Assembly: GCA_964593895.1 (NCBI GenBank)
Contig: CAZQKL010000010.1
Coordinates: 1-29,740, forward strand
From: CAZQKL01 sp964593895 [NCBI: uncultured bacterium]
GTDB taxonomy: Bacteria; DYJV01
Direction of reading: 5' to 3'
Length of the DNA stretch: 29,740 nt
Below the pieces are notes generated by a model. That model was given only the letters and a program-made list of their open reading frames with translations, had not been told where the DNA came from and made no database searches. Positions 8,265 through 15,573 of the stretch are shown one piece after another. Position numbers and translations under genes: made by a program. Positions within the stretch are counted from its first letter, which is position 1. Every line of letters starts with the position of its first letter.

Positions 8265-8428
8265 TCTTCTGGATAAACTGTTAGATTTACAACAGCGCAA
8301 TGAATTGGTAATTTCCCCCATAAGCCAATTTTTTCTCTTTGTGCTTTAACCATAGCTTCCCACCCTGCACATCCTCTACAAATAGGTTTACCTTTCATGC
8401 AGGGTGGGATTTTCTTTTTATTATTCAT
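8261..8428 (-). CDS. Unrecognised 55-residue cysteine-containing protein at end of molybdenum hydroxylase operon
   Basis: I do not recognise this protein. It reads ATG at 8428 to TAA at 8261 (55 residues): a basic start MNNKKKIPPC, then CRGCAGWEAMVKAQREKIG, ending CAVVNLTVYPED. Four cysteines, at 10, 17, 20 and 44, give a CxxC plus two flanking cysteines, a plausible metal or FeS site (inference). The ATG overlaps the stop of the molybdenum subunit gene by eight bases, and AGGA lies about ten bases upstream, so it should be translated with that operon. The frame stays open exactly up to the convergent nitroreductase stop. A maturation, electron-transfer or regulatory role in the operon is possible but unproven. 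Confidence 0.72.
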   Translation of the reverse strand: MNNKKKIPPCMKGKPICRGCAGWEAMVKAQREKIGLWGKLPIHCAVVNLTVYPED

Positions 8429-10709
8429 TTTTAATTTTTCCTAATCCCTTTAAAATTTTTTCTGGTGTTATTGGTAAATCTTTTATTCTTACCCCTGTAG
8501 CAATATAAACAGCATCTTCAATTGCTGGAGCAGTTGGAGAGACAAGACCTTCTCCTGCTTCTTTTGCTCCATAAGGTCCATAAGGGTCGTAAGTGTCAGT
8601 TGTATGTGATTCGCTTTCAGGCATATCTAAAGCAGTTGGAACTTTATAATCAAGAAAATTTGTATTTAAAGTTTTTCCCTCTTTCATATAAAATTGCTCA
8701 CAAGTTGCGTATCCAAGTCCCATCTGTATTGAACCTTCAAGTTGACCTTCAACAGCCATTGGATTTATTTCAGTTCCGCAATCATGAACAGTTGTCGCTT
8801 TTTTAACTTCAATTATTCCTGTTTCTTTATCAACTTCAAGCTCTATCACTTGAGCACCAAAACTGAAAGCAGGGGAAACAAGCCCATGTCCTCTTGGCAC
8901 ATAAGAGCCATAAGCCCTTAATGGTTCACCTCTATTGTATTTTTGAGCAAGTCTTACCGCTTCTGCAAATGAGATTCCTCTATCAGGTCTATTTTTTAAA
9001 TAAACTCTTCCATTTTTGCATTCCATATCATGAATAACATTTGCATTGAATTTTAAAGAAACAACTTTGAATAATTCCTCTTTGATTTTTCTTGCAGCAT
9101 TTATAATAGCATTTCCTGCCATAAATGTCACACGGCTTCCCCATGTTCCAAGGTCAGCCTGAGGGGTAACCGCTGTATCTGCTGCAGTTAATCTAATATC
9201 TTCAACTTTTATTCCAAGCTCTTCAGCTAAAATCTGCCTTAAAACTAAATCGCAACCTTGCCCAATATCAGAAGCCATTGTTAATAGATGAGCAGTTCCA
9301 TCATCAAAAACTCTTACTTCTACTGCAGTATAAGGATATTGAGTATTAAACCAGTTAAATGCACCTCCTGAAATAAAACTGTAACAGCCAATTCCAATGC
9401 CCTTTCCATTTTTTTCTTCTTTATATTTTTTCCTTTTTTCATCCCAATTTGTCAACTCTCTTACTTTTTTCAATGATTCTTTAAATCCACAACTGTGAAT
9501 TTTTGCAACACCTGGGATTTCATAACCAGCTTCCATTGCATTTTTTAACCTTAAATCAATTGGGTCAATTCCAAGGTCTTCAGCTGCCATGTTCATTTGC
9601 ACTTCAGTAACAAATAGAGATTGTGGTGCACCAAAACCTCTCATTGCACCTGCTGGAGGTTTGTTTGTGTAAACATGATAACCATGATAACGGTAGCTTG
9701 GATATCTGTATAAAAATCCACCAAAGTTACCGCATAAAAATGCTGCTGTTGGACCCATGCTGTTGTAAGCTCCACCATCAAGATACGCTTTGAATTCTTT
9801 TCCAAGAATAGTTCCATCCTTTTTAAATGCAACTTTTGAATAAAGCTTCATACCATGTCTTCTACGACCTGCCATTAATTCTTCCTGACGGGAAAGAGTA
9901 AATTTAACTGGCTTTCCAGTAAGTTTTGATAAAAATGCAGCACAGAATTCCCATTTTCTCAATTCCATTTTTCCACCAAATCCACCTCCAACAAATGGCT
10001 TAATTACTCTAATATCATTTTCTCTCATTCCAAGTGTTCTTGCAAGCAAGCATTGAACAAAGTAAGGGGTTTGAGTTGAAGTCCATATTGTAATTCTACC
10101 ATCAAGGTCTGTTTTTGCAATACATGAGCATGGTTCCATATATGCATGACTTACCGCATGCACAGTAAACCAGTCTTCTCTAATATAATCTGCTTCCTCA
10201 AAAGCTTTATCTACATCTCCATAATCAATTGTTCGTGAAAGGCTGATGTTATTTTTTACATTTTCATGAATAATAGGAGCTCCTTCAGACATAGCTTCAT
10301 CAACATCAAATACTGCTGGCAATTCTTCATATTCAACTTCAATTAAACTTAAAGCTTCTTCAGCTATATCCTCATCAATTGCACAAACAGCTGCCACTTC
10401 ATCACCAACAAATCTTACTTTATCAATTGCAAGAGGATATTCATCCATTGATTCTGGAACAAGTCTCCAGTTTCCAAAATTTATTTTTGGAGTGTCCTCT
10501 CCTGTTATTACCGCTTTAACTCCAGGTAATTTTTTGGCTTTTGAAGTATCTATATGAACAATCCTCGCATGAGGAACTGGACTTCTTAAAATTTTTCCAT
10601 AAAGCATTCCAGGAAATTTTATATCATCAGTAAATTGTGCTTGACCTGTGACTTTTGCCTTTCCATCTGGTCTTGGAATACTTTTCCCAATAACAGAGAA
10701 ATTAGTCAT
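8421..10709 (-). CDS. Molybdenum hydroxylase large (Mo-cofactor) subunit, xanthine dehydrogenase/4-hydroxybenzoyl-CoA reductase type
   Basis: Catalytic subunit of a xanthine-oxidase-family hydroxylase, binding the molybdopterin cofactor. Motifs in order: the a/b hammerhead start GKSIPRPDGKAKVTGQAQFTDD, FVGGGFGGKMELRKWEF (about 240), GAMRGFGAPQSLF (about 355), SDIGQGCDLVLRQILAEELG, SRVTFMAGNA, and AGEGLVSPTAPAIEDAV near the end, whose Glu (about residue 720) aligns with the catalytic Glu. The AYRCSFR loop of CO dehydrogenase is absent. The ATG at 10709 is preferred over one at 10730 because AAGGAGG lies six bases before it; this gives 762 residues. It overlaps the PIN gene by four bases. The substrate is unknown: a purine, an aromatic CoA thioester or another heterocycle are all possible. 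Confidence 0.9.
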   Translation of the reverse strand: MTNFSVIGKSIPRPDGKAKVTGQAQFTDDIKFPGMLYGKILRSPVPHARIVHIDTSKAKKLPGVKAVITGEDTPKINFGNWRLVPESMDEYPLAIDKVRFVGDEVAAVCAIDEDIAEEALSLIEVEYEELPAVFDVDEAMSEGAPIIHENVKNNISLSRTIDYGDVDKAFEEADYIREDWFTVHAVSHAYMEPCSCIAKTDLDGRITIWTSTQTPYFVQCLLARTLGMRENDIRVIKPFVGGGFGGKMELRKWEFCAAFLSKLTGKPVKFTLSRQEELMAGRRRHGMKLYSKVAFKKDGTILGKEFKAYLDGGAYNSMGPTAAFLCGNFGGFLYRYPSYRYHGYHVYTNKPPAGAMRGFGAPQSLFVTEVQMNMAAEDLGIDPIDLRLKNAMEAGYEIPGVAKIHSCGFKESLKKVRELTNWDEKRKKYKEEKNGKGIGIGCYSFISGGAFNWFNTQYPYTAVEVRVFDDGTAHLLTMASDIGQGCDLVLRQILAEELGIKVEDIRLTAADTAVTPQADLGTWGSRVTFMAGNAIINAARKIKEELFKVVSLKFNANVIHDMECKNGRVYLKNRPDRGISFAEAVRLAQKYNRGEPLRAYGSYVPRGHGLVSPAFSFGAQVIELEVDKETGIIEVKKATTVHDCGTEINPMAVEGQLEGSIQMGLGYATCEQFYMKEGKTLNTNFLDYKVPTALDMPESESHTTDTYDPYGPYGAKEAGEGLVSPTAPAIEDAVYIATGVRIKDLPITPEKILKGLGKIKNE

Positions 10710-11083
10710 ATTTTGCCTCCTTTTAAACATTTTATTAATTTTTTATCAAAAGTAATAACCTTATTATTTGTTTCAATTGAAAAAGCACATAAAAGACTAT
10801 CTATAAAATCTAAATTTTTTTCAGCAAAAATTATTAAAGCTTTTACGATTATTTTTTTTGATTCCATTATAATGTTTTCAAAATTCAAAAATTCAATCAA
10901 TATATCTTTCAATAATTTTTTTGGAACATTATAAGTTTTATTTACCACATACACTATTTCTGCAAACACCTCATTTTTTATAAAAATTTCTTCTCCCTCA
11001 ATAATTTCTTTAGATTTTTCAGAAAGTTCTTTATCATCATTTAACAAATATCTAAGAATTACATTTGCATCAACATAAATCAT
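10706..11083 (-). CDS. PIN-domain ribonuclease (VapC-like toxin)
   Basis: A 125-residue PIN-domain protein, expected to be a Mg-dependent RNase acting on tRNA or rRNA. The four acidic residues of the PIN active site are visible: Asp5 (MIYVDANVILRYLL), Glu42 (VFAEIVYVV), Asp95 (LDFIDSLLCAF) and Asp113 (VITFDKKL). It overlaps the upstream antitoxin-like gene by four bases and the downstream molybdenum subunit gene by four bases (ATGA). The Shine-Dalgarno sequence of that downstream gene is built from its own last codons (LKGGKI). All catalytic positions are intact, so it is probably functional. Its location inside a metabolic operon is odd and is discussed in the findings. Confidence 0.9.
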   Translation of the reverse strand: MIYVDANVILRYLLNDDKELSEKSKEIIEGEEIFIKNEVFAEIVYVVNKTYNVPKKLLKDILIEFLNFENIIMESKKIIVKALIIFAEKNLDFIDSLLCAFSIETNNKVITFDKKLIKCLKGGKI

Positions 11084-11292
11084 TGCTTTTTATTTTTTTC
11101 TTCAATAACTTTTTCCCAAGCAATCTTTTTTTCTTTTTTAATTAATTTTGGATTTGCAAATTTCTCTAATGCTCCAAATAAATTCTTTTTGTCATATGGT
11201 TTTAATATAATTTCAATTTTTTTATTAATATACTCTTTTGGAATTTTTAAAGTATAATATTCGTTTGTTGGCGTAATTATTTCTCTTATCAT
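11080..11292 (-). CDS. Antitoxin-like partner of the PIN toxin
   Basis: A 70-residue protein directly upstream of and overlapping the PIN toxin gene by four bases, the usual antitoxin position. The N-terminal half (ITPTNEYYTLKIPKEYINKK) reads like a short b-strand/swapped-hairpin DNA-binding module. The C-terminal half is strongly charged and Lys-rich (LIKKEKKIAWEKVIEEKNKK), as in antitoxin tails that wrap the toxin. I cannot place it firmly in a named antitoxin family. Its ATG overlaps the stop of the FAD-subunit gene by four bases, so it has no promoter region of its own and no room for an upstream operator. Confidence 0.75.
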   Translation of the reverse strand: MIREIITPTNEYYTLKIPKEYINKKIEIILKPYDKKNLFGALEKFANPKLIKKEKKIAWEKVIEEKNKKQ

Positions 11293-12158
11293 TGAATAAA
11301 GTCTATTGCTTTTTTCACAGCTCTTCTTGTTAGAACTTCAACTAACACAAGTCTATATTCTCTCGTTGCTCTCATATCTGTAATTGGACTTGCATCCAAG
11401 GTTGCCTTTTTTCCAGCACTATACAAAACTTCATCAGTAGGTTCTTTGCCTTTCAATTCCTCTTCAGCATGTTTAGCTCTAACTGGAATTGGTGCAACAG
11501 CACCTAAAAATATATTCACATCATCTATTTTTCCGTTATTTAAAGTTAAATAAACACCAACATTAACAGCAGCAATATCAACTTTTCCTCTCTGTGAAGC
11601 TTTTAAAAACGCCATACCTGAATTCTCTTTTGGCACTGGAACTATTACTTCTTTAACTATTTCATTTGGTTTTAATGCAGTAAGTCCAGGGCCTTTGAAA
11701 AATTCTTCAAGTGGAATTACTCTTTCACCATTTAAACTGTAAAGAACAATTTTTGCACCTAAAGCAAGTAAAGTTGGTGCATTATCTGCGCTTGGAGCTG
11801 CATTACATAAGTTTCCAATAAGAGTTGCCATGTTTCTAACTTGATTTGTTGCGGTTACACTTGCAGCATAAGCAACAGCAGGATACTTTTCTTTAATAAT
11901 TGGATTTCTCAATACATCAAATAAAACAGTGCATGCACCAATTCTCAAACCATCCTTTTCATCAAATTCAATATAATCAAGTTCTTTTATATTTTTTAGC
12001 CCAATTATATATTCTGGAGTAATCACCCTATTGGACATTTTTATCAATAAATCTGTCCCTCCAGCTTTTACTTTGGCTTTTTCTCCATATTTTTCAAGCA
12101 TTTCACAAGCTTCTTTTAATGTTTTTGGAGCAAGATATTTAAATTTTGGAAGTCCCAC
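11289..12158 (-). CDS. Molybdenum hydroxylase FAD-binding (medium) subunit
   Basis: FAD subunit of the xanthine-oxidase-family enzyme, passing electrons between the 2Fe-2S centres and NAD(P) or another carrier. FAD-binding motifs are clear: KAGGTDLLIKM (about 31-41) and TLIGNLCNAAPSADNAPTLL (about 112-131), followed by the C-terminal CO-dehydrogenase-flavoprotein-type domain. At 289 residues it is the usual length. It lacks the extra four-cysteine 4Fe-4S insertion seen in 4-hydroxybenzoyl-CoA reductase beta subunits, arguing against a strict HcrB assignment. The start is a GTG whose first base is the last base of the FeS-subunit TAG, with AAGGAGG just upstream. Confidence 0.93.
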   Translation of the reverse strand: MGLPKFKYLAPKTLKEACEMLEKYGEKAKVKAGGTDLLIKMSNRVITPEYIIGLKNIKELDYIEFDEKDGLRIGACTVLFDVLRNPIIKEKYPAVAYAASVTATNQVRNMATLIGNLCNAAPSADNAPTLLALGAKIVLYSLNGERVIPLEEFFKGPGLTALKPNEIVKEVIVPVPKENSGMAFLKASQRGKVDIAAVNVGVYLTLNNGKIDDVNIFLGAVAPIPVRAKHAEEELKGKEPTDEVLYSAGKKATLDASPITDMRATREYRLVLVEVLTRRAVKKAIDFIQ

Positions 12159-12640
12159 TACTTGCCTCCTTTCATTTTTTCTGAAGCAGTTTTTATAGCA
12201 TCAATTATTTTTATATATCCTGTGCATCTACATAAGTTCCCATCAAGTGCTTTTTTTATCTCCTCTTTTGTTGGATTAGGATTATTATCAAGTAGAAATT
12301 TTGCACTCATAATCATTCCAGGAGTGCAGAAACCACACTGAACTGCTCCTTTTTCAATAAAAGCTTCCTGTATAGGATGAAGCTTTTCTTCACTTTCTGC
12401 AAGCCCTTCAATTGTTGTTATTTCTTTTCCATCAACTTCCACTGCCAATGTTAAACATGAATTGACTGTTCTTCCATCAATAATTACTGTGCAAGCACCA
12501 CAATCTCCAGTTCCACATCCTAACTTTGTGCCAGTAAGATTTAAATCTTTTCTTAAAACTTCATTTAAGGTTTTCCAGGGATATACTGCTATTTCATATT
12601 CATCTCCATTAACCTTAAATTTTATTAATTGTTTTTTCAC
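12158..12640 (-). CDS. Molybdenum hydroxylase [2Fe-2S] (small) subunit
   Basis: Two-cluster ferredoxin-like subunit of the hydroxylase. The plant-type 2Fe-2S cluster is held by Cys42, Cys47, Cys50 and Cys62 (GCGTGDCGACTV ... NSC). The second, helical-domain cluster is held by Cys102 and Cys105 (QCGFCTPGM) and Cys137 and Cys139 (LCRCTGY). At 160 residues the length is normal. The start is GTG at 12640 with GGGGGAG a few bases upstream. It is the first gene of the operon FeS - FAD - antitoxin - PIN toxin - Mo subunit - 55-residue protein, with a likely promoter at 12670-12697. Confidence 0.95.
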   Translation of the reverse strand: MKKQLIKFKVNGDEYEIAVYPWKTLNEVLRKDLNLTGTKLGCGTGDCGACTVIIDGRTVNSCLTLAVEVDGKEITTIEGLAESEEKLHPIQEAFIEKGAVQCGFCTPGMIMSAKFLLDNNPNPTKEEIKKALDGNLCRCTGYIKIIDAIKTASEKMKGGK

Positions 12641-12669
12641 TTTACTCCCCCGAAAAGAAAATTTTTAAT

Positions 12670-12697
12670 ATTTTAAGCAAAAGAAATACCAAATCAA
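12670..12697 (-). promoter_or_regulatory. Molybdenum hydroxylase operon promoter
   Basis: Minus strand: -35 TTGATT (12692-12697), overlapping the dGTPase stop codon, 16-base spacer, -10 TAAAAT (12670-12675). Predicted +1 near 12663 gives a leader of about 22 bases with GGGGGAG before the GTG start. Read-through from the dGTPase gene is also possible, since no terminator separates them. Confidence 0.45.
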
Positions 12698-13818
12698 ACT
12701 ATTTTTTCATACAATTTTAAGGCTGAATTATCTGTCATATCTGCAATAAAATCAGCAATTACTCTTTCTAAACCATATTTTTCAATGTTTTTATAATATT
12801 CTAATGGTAATAATTTTGGATGTTGTTTAATTGCATAAAAAAGAGTTTCAATGACTTTTTCTGCTTTAATTTTCATTTTTACTACTTCATGATGGGTATA
12901 GAGAAAATTGTATAAAAAATCTTTCAATTCTTTAACCTTTGTTTTCATCTCATCACTATAAGAAACTATTTTAATTTTACAATTTCTTACATCTTCAAGG
13001 GTTTTTATTGAATTTTTTTTAATATTTTCAAGGGTTGTATTAACAACATCATCAATAAGTTTTGATATTAAAAAGCTAATGCTTCTCAAAATTAAAATTT
13101 TACCTTCAATTTTTTTGTAAAACTTTTTAACTTCTTCAACTACTTCTCTCCACAATGTAACATTTTCATAAATTTCAGAAAAAGTAATTAAACCTGATTC
13201 TAATCCATCATCTATATCATGATTGTTGTAGGCAATTTCATCAGCTATATCAATTATTTGTGCTTCAAGTGTTGAATTTTTATCAAGTTCAAAATAACTT
13301 AAATCCATTCCCATCGGTTTTGGATTATCATATCTTGAAGAATGTTTTATTAATCCTTCAAGAGTTTCAAATGTTAAATTCAATCCATTAAACTCCGGGT
13401 ATCTTTTTTCAAGTTCATTCAAAATTCTAAAACTCTGAAGATTATGCTCAAAACCACCATAATTTTTCATTAATTCATTTAGTTTAAATTCTCCATTGTG
13501 TCCAAAAGGAGTATGTCCAACGTCATGGGCTAAAGCTATAGCTTCTGCAAGGTCCTCATTTAAATTAAGTCTTCTTGCTATTCCTCTTGAAATTTGAGCA
13601 ACTTCAAGCGAATGAGTTAATCTTGTTCTATAAGAATCTCCAGCGTGGATTATAAATACTTGAGTTTTATATTCAAGTTTTCTGAATGCTTTTGAATGTA
13701 TAATTCTATCCCTATCCCTTTCAAATTCAAATCGCAAATCTTTCATTTTTTCAGGATAAAATCTTCCTTTAGAGAGTGTGCTTTTAGCAGAATATGGGGC
13801 AAGTTTTCTATTATACAT
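12694..13818 (-). CDS. dgt: dGTPase-like HD-domain triphosphohydrolase
   Basis: Deoxyguanosinetriphosphate triphosphohydrolase-like protein, releasing triphosphate from dNTPs. The HD-domain metal site is intact: YRTRLTHSLEVAQISRGIARR (His, about 63-83), AIALAHDVGHTPFGHNGE (His-Asp, about 93-110) and a later IADEIAYNNHD (Asp). The N-terminal RFEFERDRDRIIHSKAFRKLEYKTQV is characteristic of the dGTPase type-2/3 subfamilies. At 374 residues it is full length. Its ATG overlaps the upstream zinc-ribbon HD gene by eight bases and has no Shine-Dalgarno sequence, so it probably depends on coupled translation. Confidence 0.92.
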   Translation of the reverse strand: MYNRKLAPYSAKSTLSKGRFYPEKMKDLRFEFERDRDRIIHSKAFRKLEYKTQVFIIHAGDSYRTRLTHSLEVAQISRGIARRLNLNEDLAEAIALAHDVGHTPFGHNGEFKLNELMKNYGGFEHNLQSFRILNELEKRYPEFNGLNLTFETLEGLIKHSSRYDNPKPMGMDLSYFELDKNSTLEAQIIDIADEIAYNNHDIDDGLESGLITFSEIYENVTLWREVVEEVKKFYKKIEGKILILRSISFLISKLIDDVVNTTLENIKKNSIKTLEDVRNCKIKIVSYSDEMKTKVKELKDFLYNFLYTHHEVVKMKIKAEKVIETLFYAIKQHPKLLPLEYYKNIEKYGLERVIADFIADMTDNSALKLYEKIV

Positions 13819-14461
13819 TGGAAGAAATAGTTAAAAGTAAATCTTTGCCTGTTTCTGTATAAAAAAGATGAAGAATTTTTTCTACATTTTCTTTTTTTAC
13901 ATTTCTCTCTTTTATCCCATCAATCCAGTTTACAATTAAATCTGCATCATATAGACATTTAAAATTTTTTGTTTCCTCATCTTTTGGCGAATGGTGATGA
14001 GCTATTATATCGCAGACCTCTTCAATTAAGTTTTTTGAACAATTCATACTATTAAGTATATTTTTTGCAACAGGTGGTCCTTCAATTTCCTGATATTTTG
14101 GAGCAGAGCTGTTATATTTTTTTTCAGCATTTTTTATTCCAATATCATGTAAATATCCGCATGGAACAACAATATTTAAATCTGCTTTTTCTTTTATAGC
14201 AATATGCCTTGCAAAATTTGCTACATTAATCGCATGAAAAATTCTCTTTAAGTCATTTTCAAAATACTCCCTCATTTTTAATCCAACAGTATAAGGAAAT
14301 ATTTTAGGAATATACTCAAAGTAGTCATCAATAAAATCAGCAAAAAAATCTTCAGAATATTCTTTGTTGAAATTTGGAAATATATTTGAACAAGATTCAC
14401 ATTTAATTGTTGAAGATTCTGTTTCTATATTTTTTTTGCAAAAAGGACAAATGATTTTCAT
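13811..14461 (-). CDS. Zinc-ribbon plus HD-domain phosphohydrolase
   Basis: A 216-residue protein with two modules. Residues 1-30 form a zinc ribbon (Cys5, Cys8, Cys21, Cys24). Residues 70-200 form an HD hydrolase domain with His76 (IFHAINVANFARHI), His105-Asp106 (YLHDIGI), a histidine run (IIAHHHSPKDE) and Asp in CLYDADLIVNWID. HD proteins of this kind hydrolyse phosphate esters of nucleotides or signalling molecules; the substrate here is unknown. The gene overlaps dgt by eight bases, pairing two HD hydrolases in one unit. A TTGTCA-17-TATAAT promoter predicts transcription starting exactly at the ATG, and there is no Shine-Dalgarno sequence. Confidence 0.88.
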   Translation of the reverse strand: MKIICPFCKKNIETESSTIKCESCSNIFPNFNKEYSEDFFADFIDDYFEYIPKIFPYTVGLKMREYFENDLKRIFHAINVANFARHIAIKEKADLNIVVPCGYLHDIGIKNAEKKYNSSAPKYQEIEGPPVAKNILNSMNCSKNLIEEVCDIIAHHHSPKDEETKNFKCLYDADLIVNWIDGIKERNVKKENVEKILHLFYTETGKDLLLTISSNV

Positions 14462-14467
14462 AGTTTT

Positions 14468-14496
14468 ATTATATCAGGAAATTTTAAGATTGACAA
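14468..14496 (-). promoter_or_regulatory. HD hydrolase/dgt promoter, predicted leaderless
   Basis: Minus strand: -35 TTGTCA (14491-14496), 17-base spacer, perfect -10 TATAAT (14468-14473). Seven bases past the -10 is 14461, the A of the ATG. The -35 box is superimposed on the plus-strand -35 of the divergent thioesterase gene. Confidence 0.75.
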
Positions 14497-14518
14497 CAAT
14501 TTTTTTTTAATTTAAAAA
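14490..14518 (+). promoter_or_regulatory. Thioesterase/queH promoter, predicted leaderless
   Basis: Plus strand: -35 TTGACA (14490-14495), 17-base spacer, -10 TAAAAA (14513-14518). Predicted +1 is 14525, one base before the ATG at 14526. There is no Shine-Dalgarno sequence. It shares its -35 DNA with the divergent minus-strand promoter. Confidence 0.6.
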
Positions 14519-14525
14519 TAAAATC

Positions 14526-14987
14526 ATGGACAAAAATCAGATAATTCAAATAGCAAAAGATGTTTTTTCCCCAAAAAAGATGCCTTTCAATGATTTATTG
14601 GGCTTTGAAATAATAATTGACGATGTTGATAAACCAATGATTAAATTTAATATGAATGAAAACCTAATTGGAAATTATTATTATAAAATTCTTCATGGTG
14701 GAGTAATTTCGTCAGTTCTTGATACTATTGGTGGGCTTATTGCTTTTATTGGAGTTTTAAAAAAGCATAATATTGAAAATGGTTGGCAGAATTTAATGGA
14801 AAAATTGACGAAAATAAGCACAATAGATTTAAGAGTTGACTATTTAAGGCCAGGAAAAGGTAAATTTTTTATTGCAACAGGTAACATTTTAAGGACTGGA
14901 AATAAAGTTGCGGTAAATAGAATGGAGTTAAGAAATAATGAAAATGAATTAATTGCTGTTGGCACTGGAACTTATCTTGTAGGGTAA
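14526..14987 (+). CDS. Hotdog-fold thioesterase (PaaI-like)
   Basis: A 153-residue hotdog-fold protein, probably an acyl-CoA thioesterase of the PaaI/YbgC-like group; the acyl substrate is unknown. The key motif is HGGVISSVLDTIGGLIAF (about 58-75), with the HGG loop and long central helix carrying the catalytic acidic residue. TIDLRVDYLRPGKGKFFIATGNILRTGNKVAVNRMEL supplies the paired b-strands. An insertion, LKKHNIENGWQNLMEKLTK, lies between helix and sheet. The gene precedes queH by one base, so the two form an operon from the divergent promoter at 14490-14518. Confidence 0.88.
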   Translation: MDKNQIIQIAKDVFSPKKMPFNDLLGFEIIIDDVDKPMIKFNMNENLIGNYYYKILHGGVISSVLDTIGGLIAFIGVLKKHNIENGWQNLMEKLTKISTIDLRVDYLRPGKGKFFIATGNILRTGNKVAVNRMELRNNENELIAVGTGTYLVG

Positions 14988-14988
14988 G

Positions 14989-15555
14989 ATGAGAATACTT
15001 GTTCATACTTGTTGTGCAAATTGTTTAATTTATCCATTGAAGGTTTTAAAAGAAAAAGGTTTTGAGGTTCATTCATATTTTTATAACCATATTCATCCTT
15101 ATACAGAGTTTTTGAAAAGACTTGAAACTTTAAAATATTATACAAATTTAAAAAGCATAAATTTGATTGTAAGGGAAAAATATGAGCTTATAAATTTTAT
15201 TCAAAATGTAGTTTTTCGGGAAGAAAAAAGATGTTTTTACTGTTATAATTCAAGGCTTGAAGCAACAGCAAAATTGGCAAAAAAAAGTGGATTTGATTAT
15301 TTTTCAACTACTTTACTATACAGTAAACACCAGAAGCATGAACTAATAAAAGAAATTTGCGAAAATTTGGAAAAAAAATATAGAATAAAATTTTATTATC
15401 ACGATTTTAGAGAAGGTTGGAGTTATGGAATTGAAAAATCAAAAGAATTAAATCTTTACAGACAACAATATTGTGGTTGTATATACAGTGAAAAAGAGAG
15501 ATTTTTAGGTAAAAGTGATAACATTGTTTTATTAAAAAAAAATGTTGACAAATAA
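14989..15555 (+). CDS. queH: Epoxyqueuosine reductase QueH
   Basis: Non-cobalamin epoxyqueuosine reductase, last step of queuosine synthesis in tRNA. The family cysteines are all present: HTCCANC (Cys8, Cys9, Cys12), RCFYCYNSRLEATAKLAK (about 82-99) and QQYCGCIYSE (about 161-170), plus the STTLLYSKHQKHELI and HDFREGWSYGIEKSKEL segments. These are known to bind a 4Fe-4S cluster and an adjacent metal. At 188 residues it is full length. It replaces QueG, which needs cobalamin. The last codons of the gene contain the -35 element for the following outer-membrane protein gene. Confidence 0.95.
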   Translation: MRILVHTCCANCLIYPLKVLKEKGFEVHSYFYNHIHPYTEFLKRLETLKYYTNLKSINLIVREKYELINFIQNVVFREEKRCFYCYNSRLEATAKLAKKSGFDYFSTTLLYSKHQKHELIKEICENLEKKYRIKFYYHDFREGWSYGIEKSKELNLYRQQYCGCIYSEKERFLGKSDNIVLLKKNVDK

Positions 15556-15573
15556 ATATTAGTCTGCTAATAT
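15545..15573 (+). promoter_or_regulatory. Outer-membrane protein promoter
   Basis: -35 TTGACA (15545-15550) lies in the last codons of queH; after 17 bases comes -10 TAATAT (15568-15573). Predicted +1 near 15580 gives a leader of about 117 bases, the longest in the window. A perfect inverted repeat (15555-15574) covers the spacer and -10. Confidence 0.65.

Noticed and set aside
10710-10730. Upstream ATG at 10730 for the Mo-subunit gene
   Set aside because: The near-perfect AAGGAGG lies between it and the ATG at 10709, and the extra residues MFKRRQN are just the translated ribosome site.
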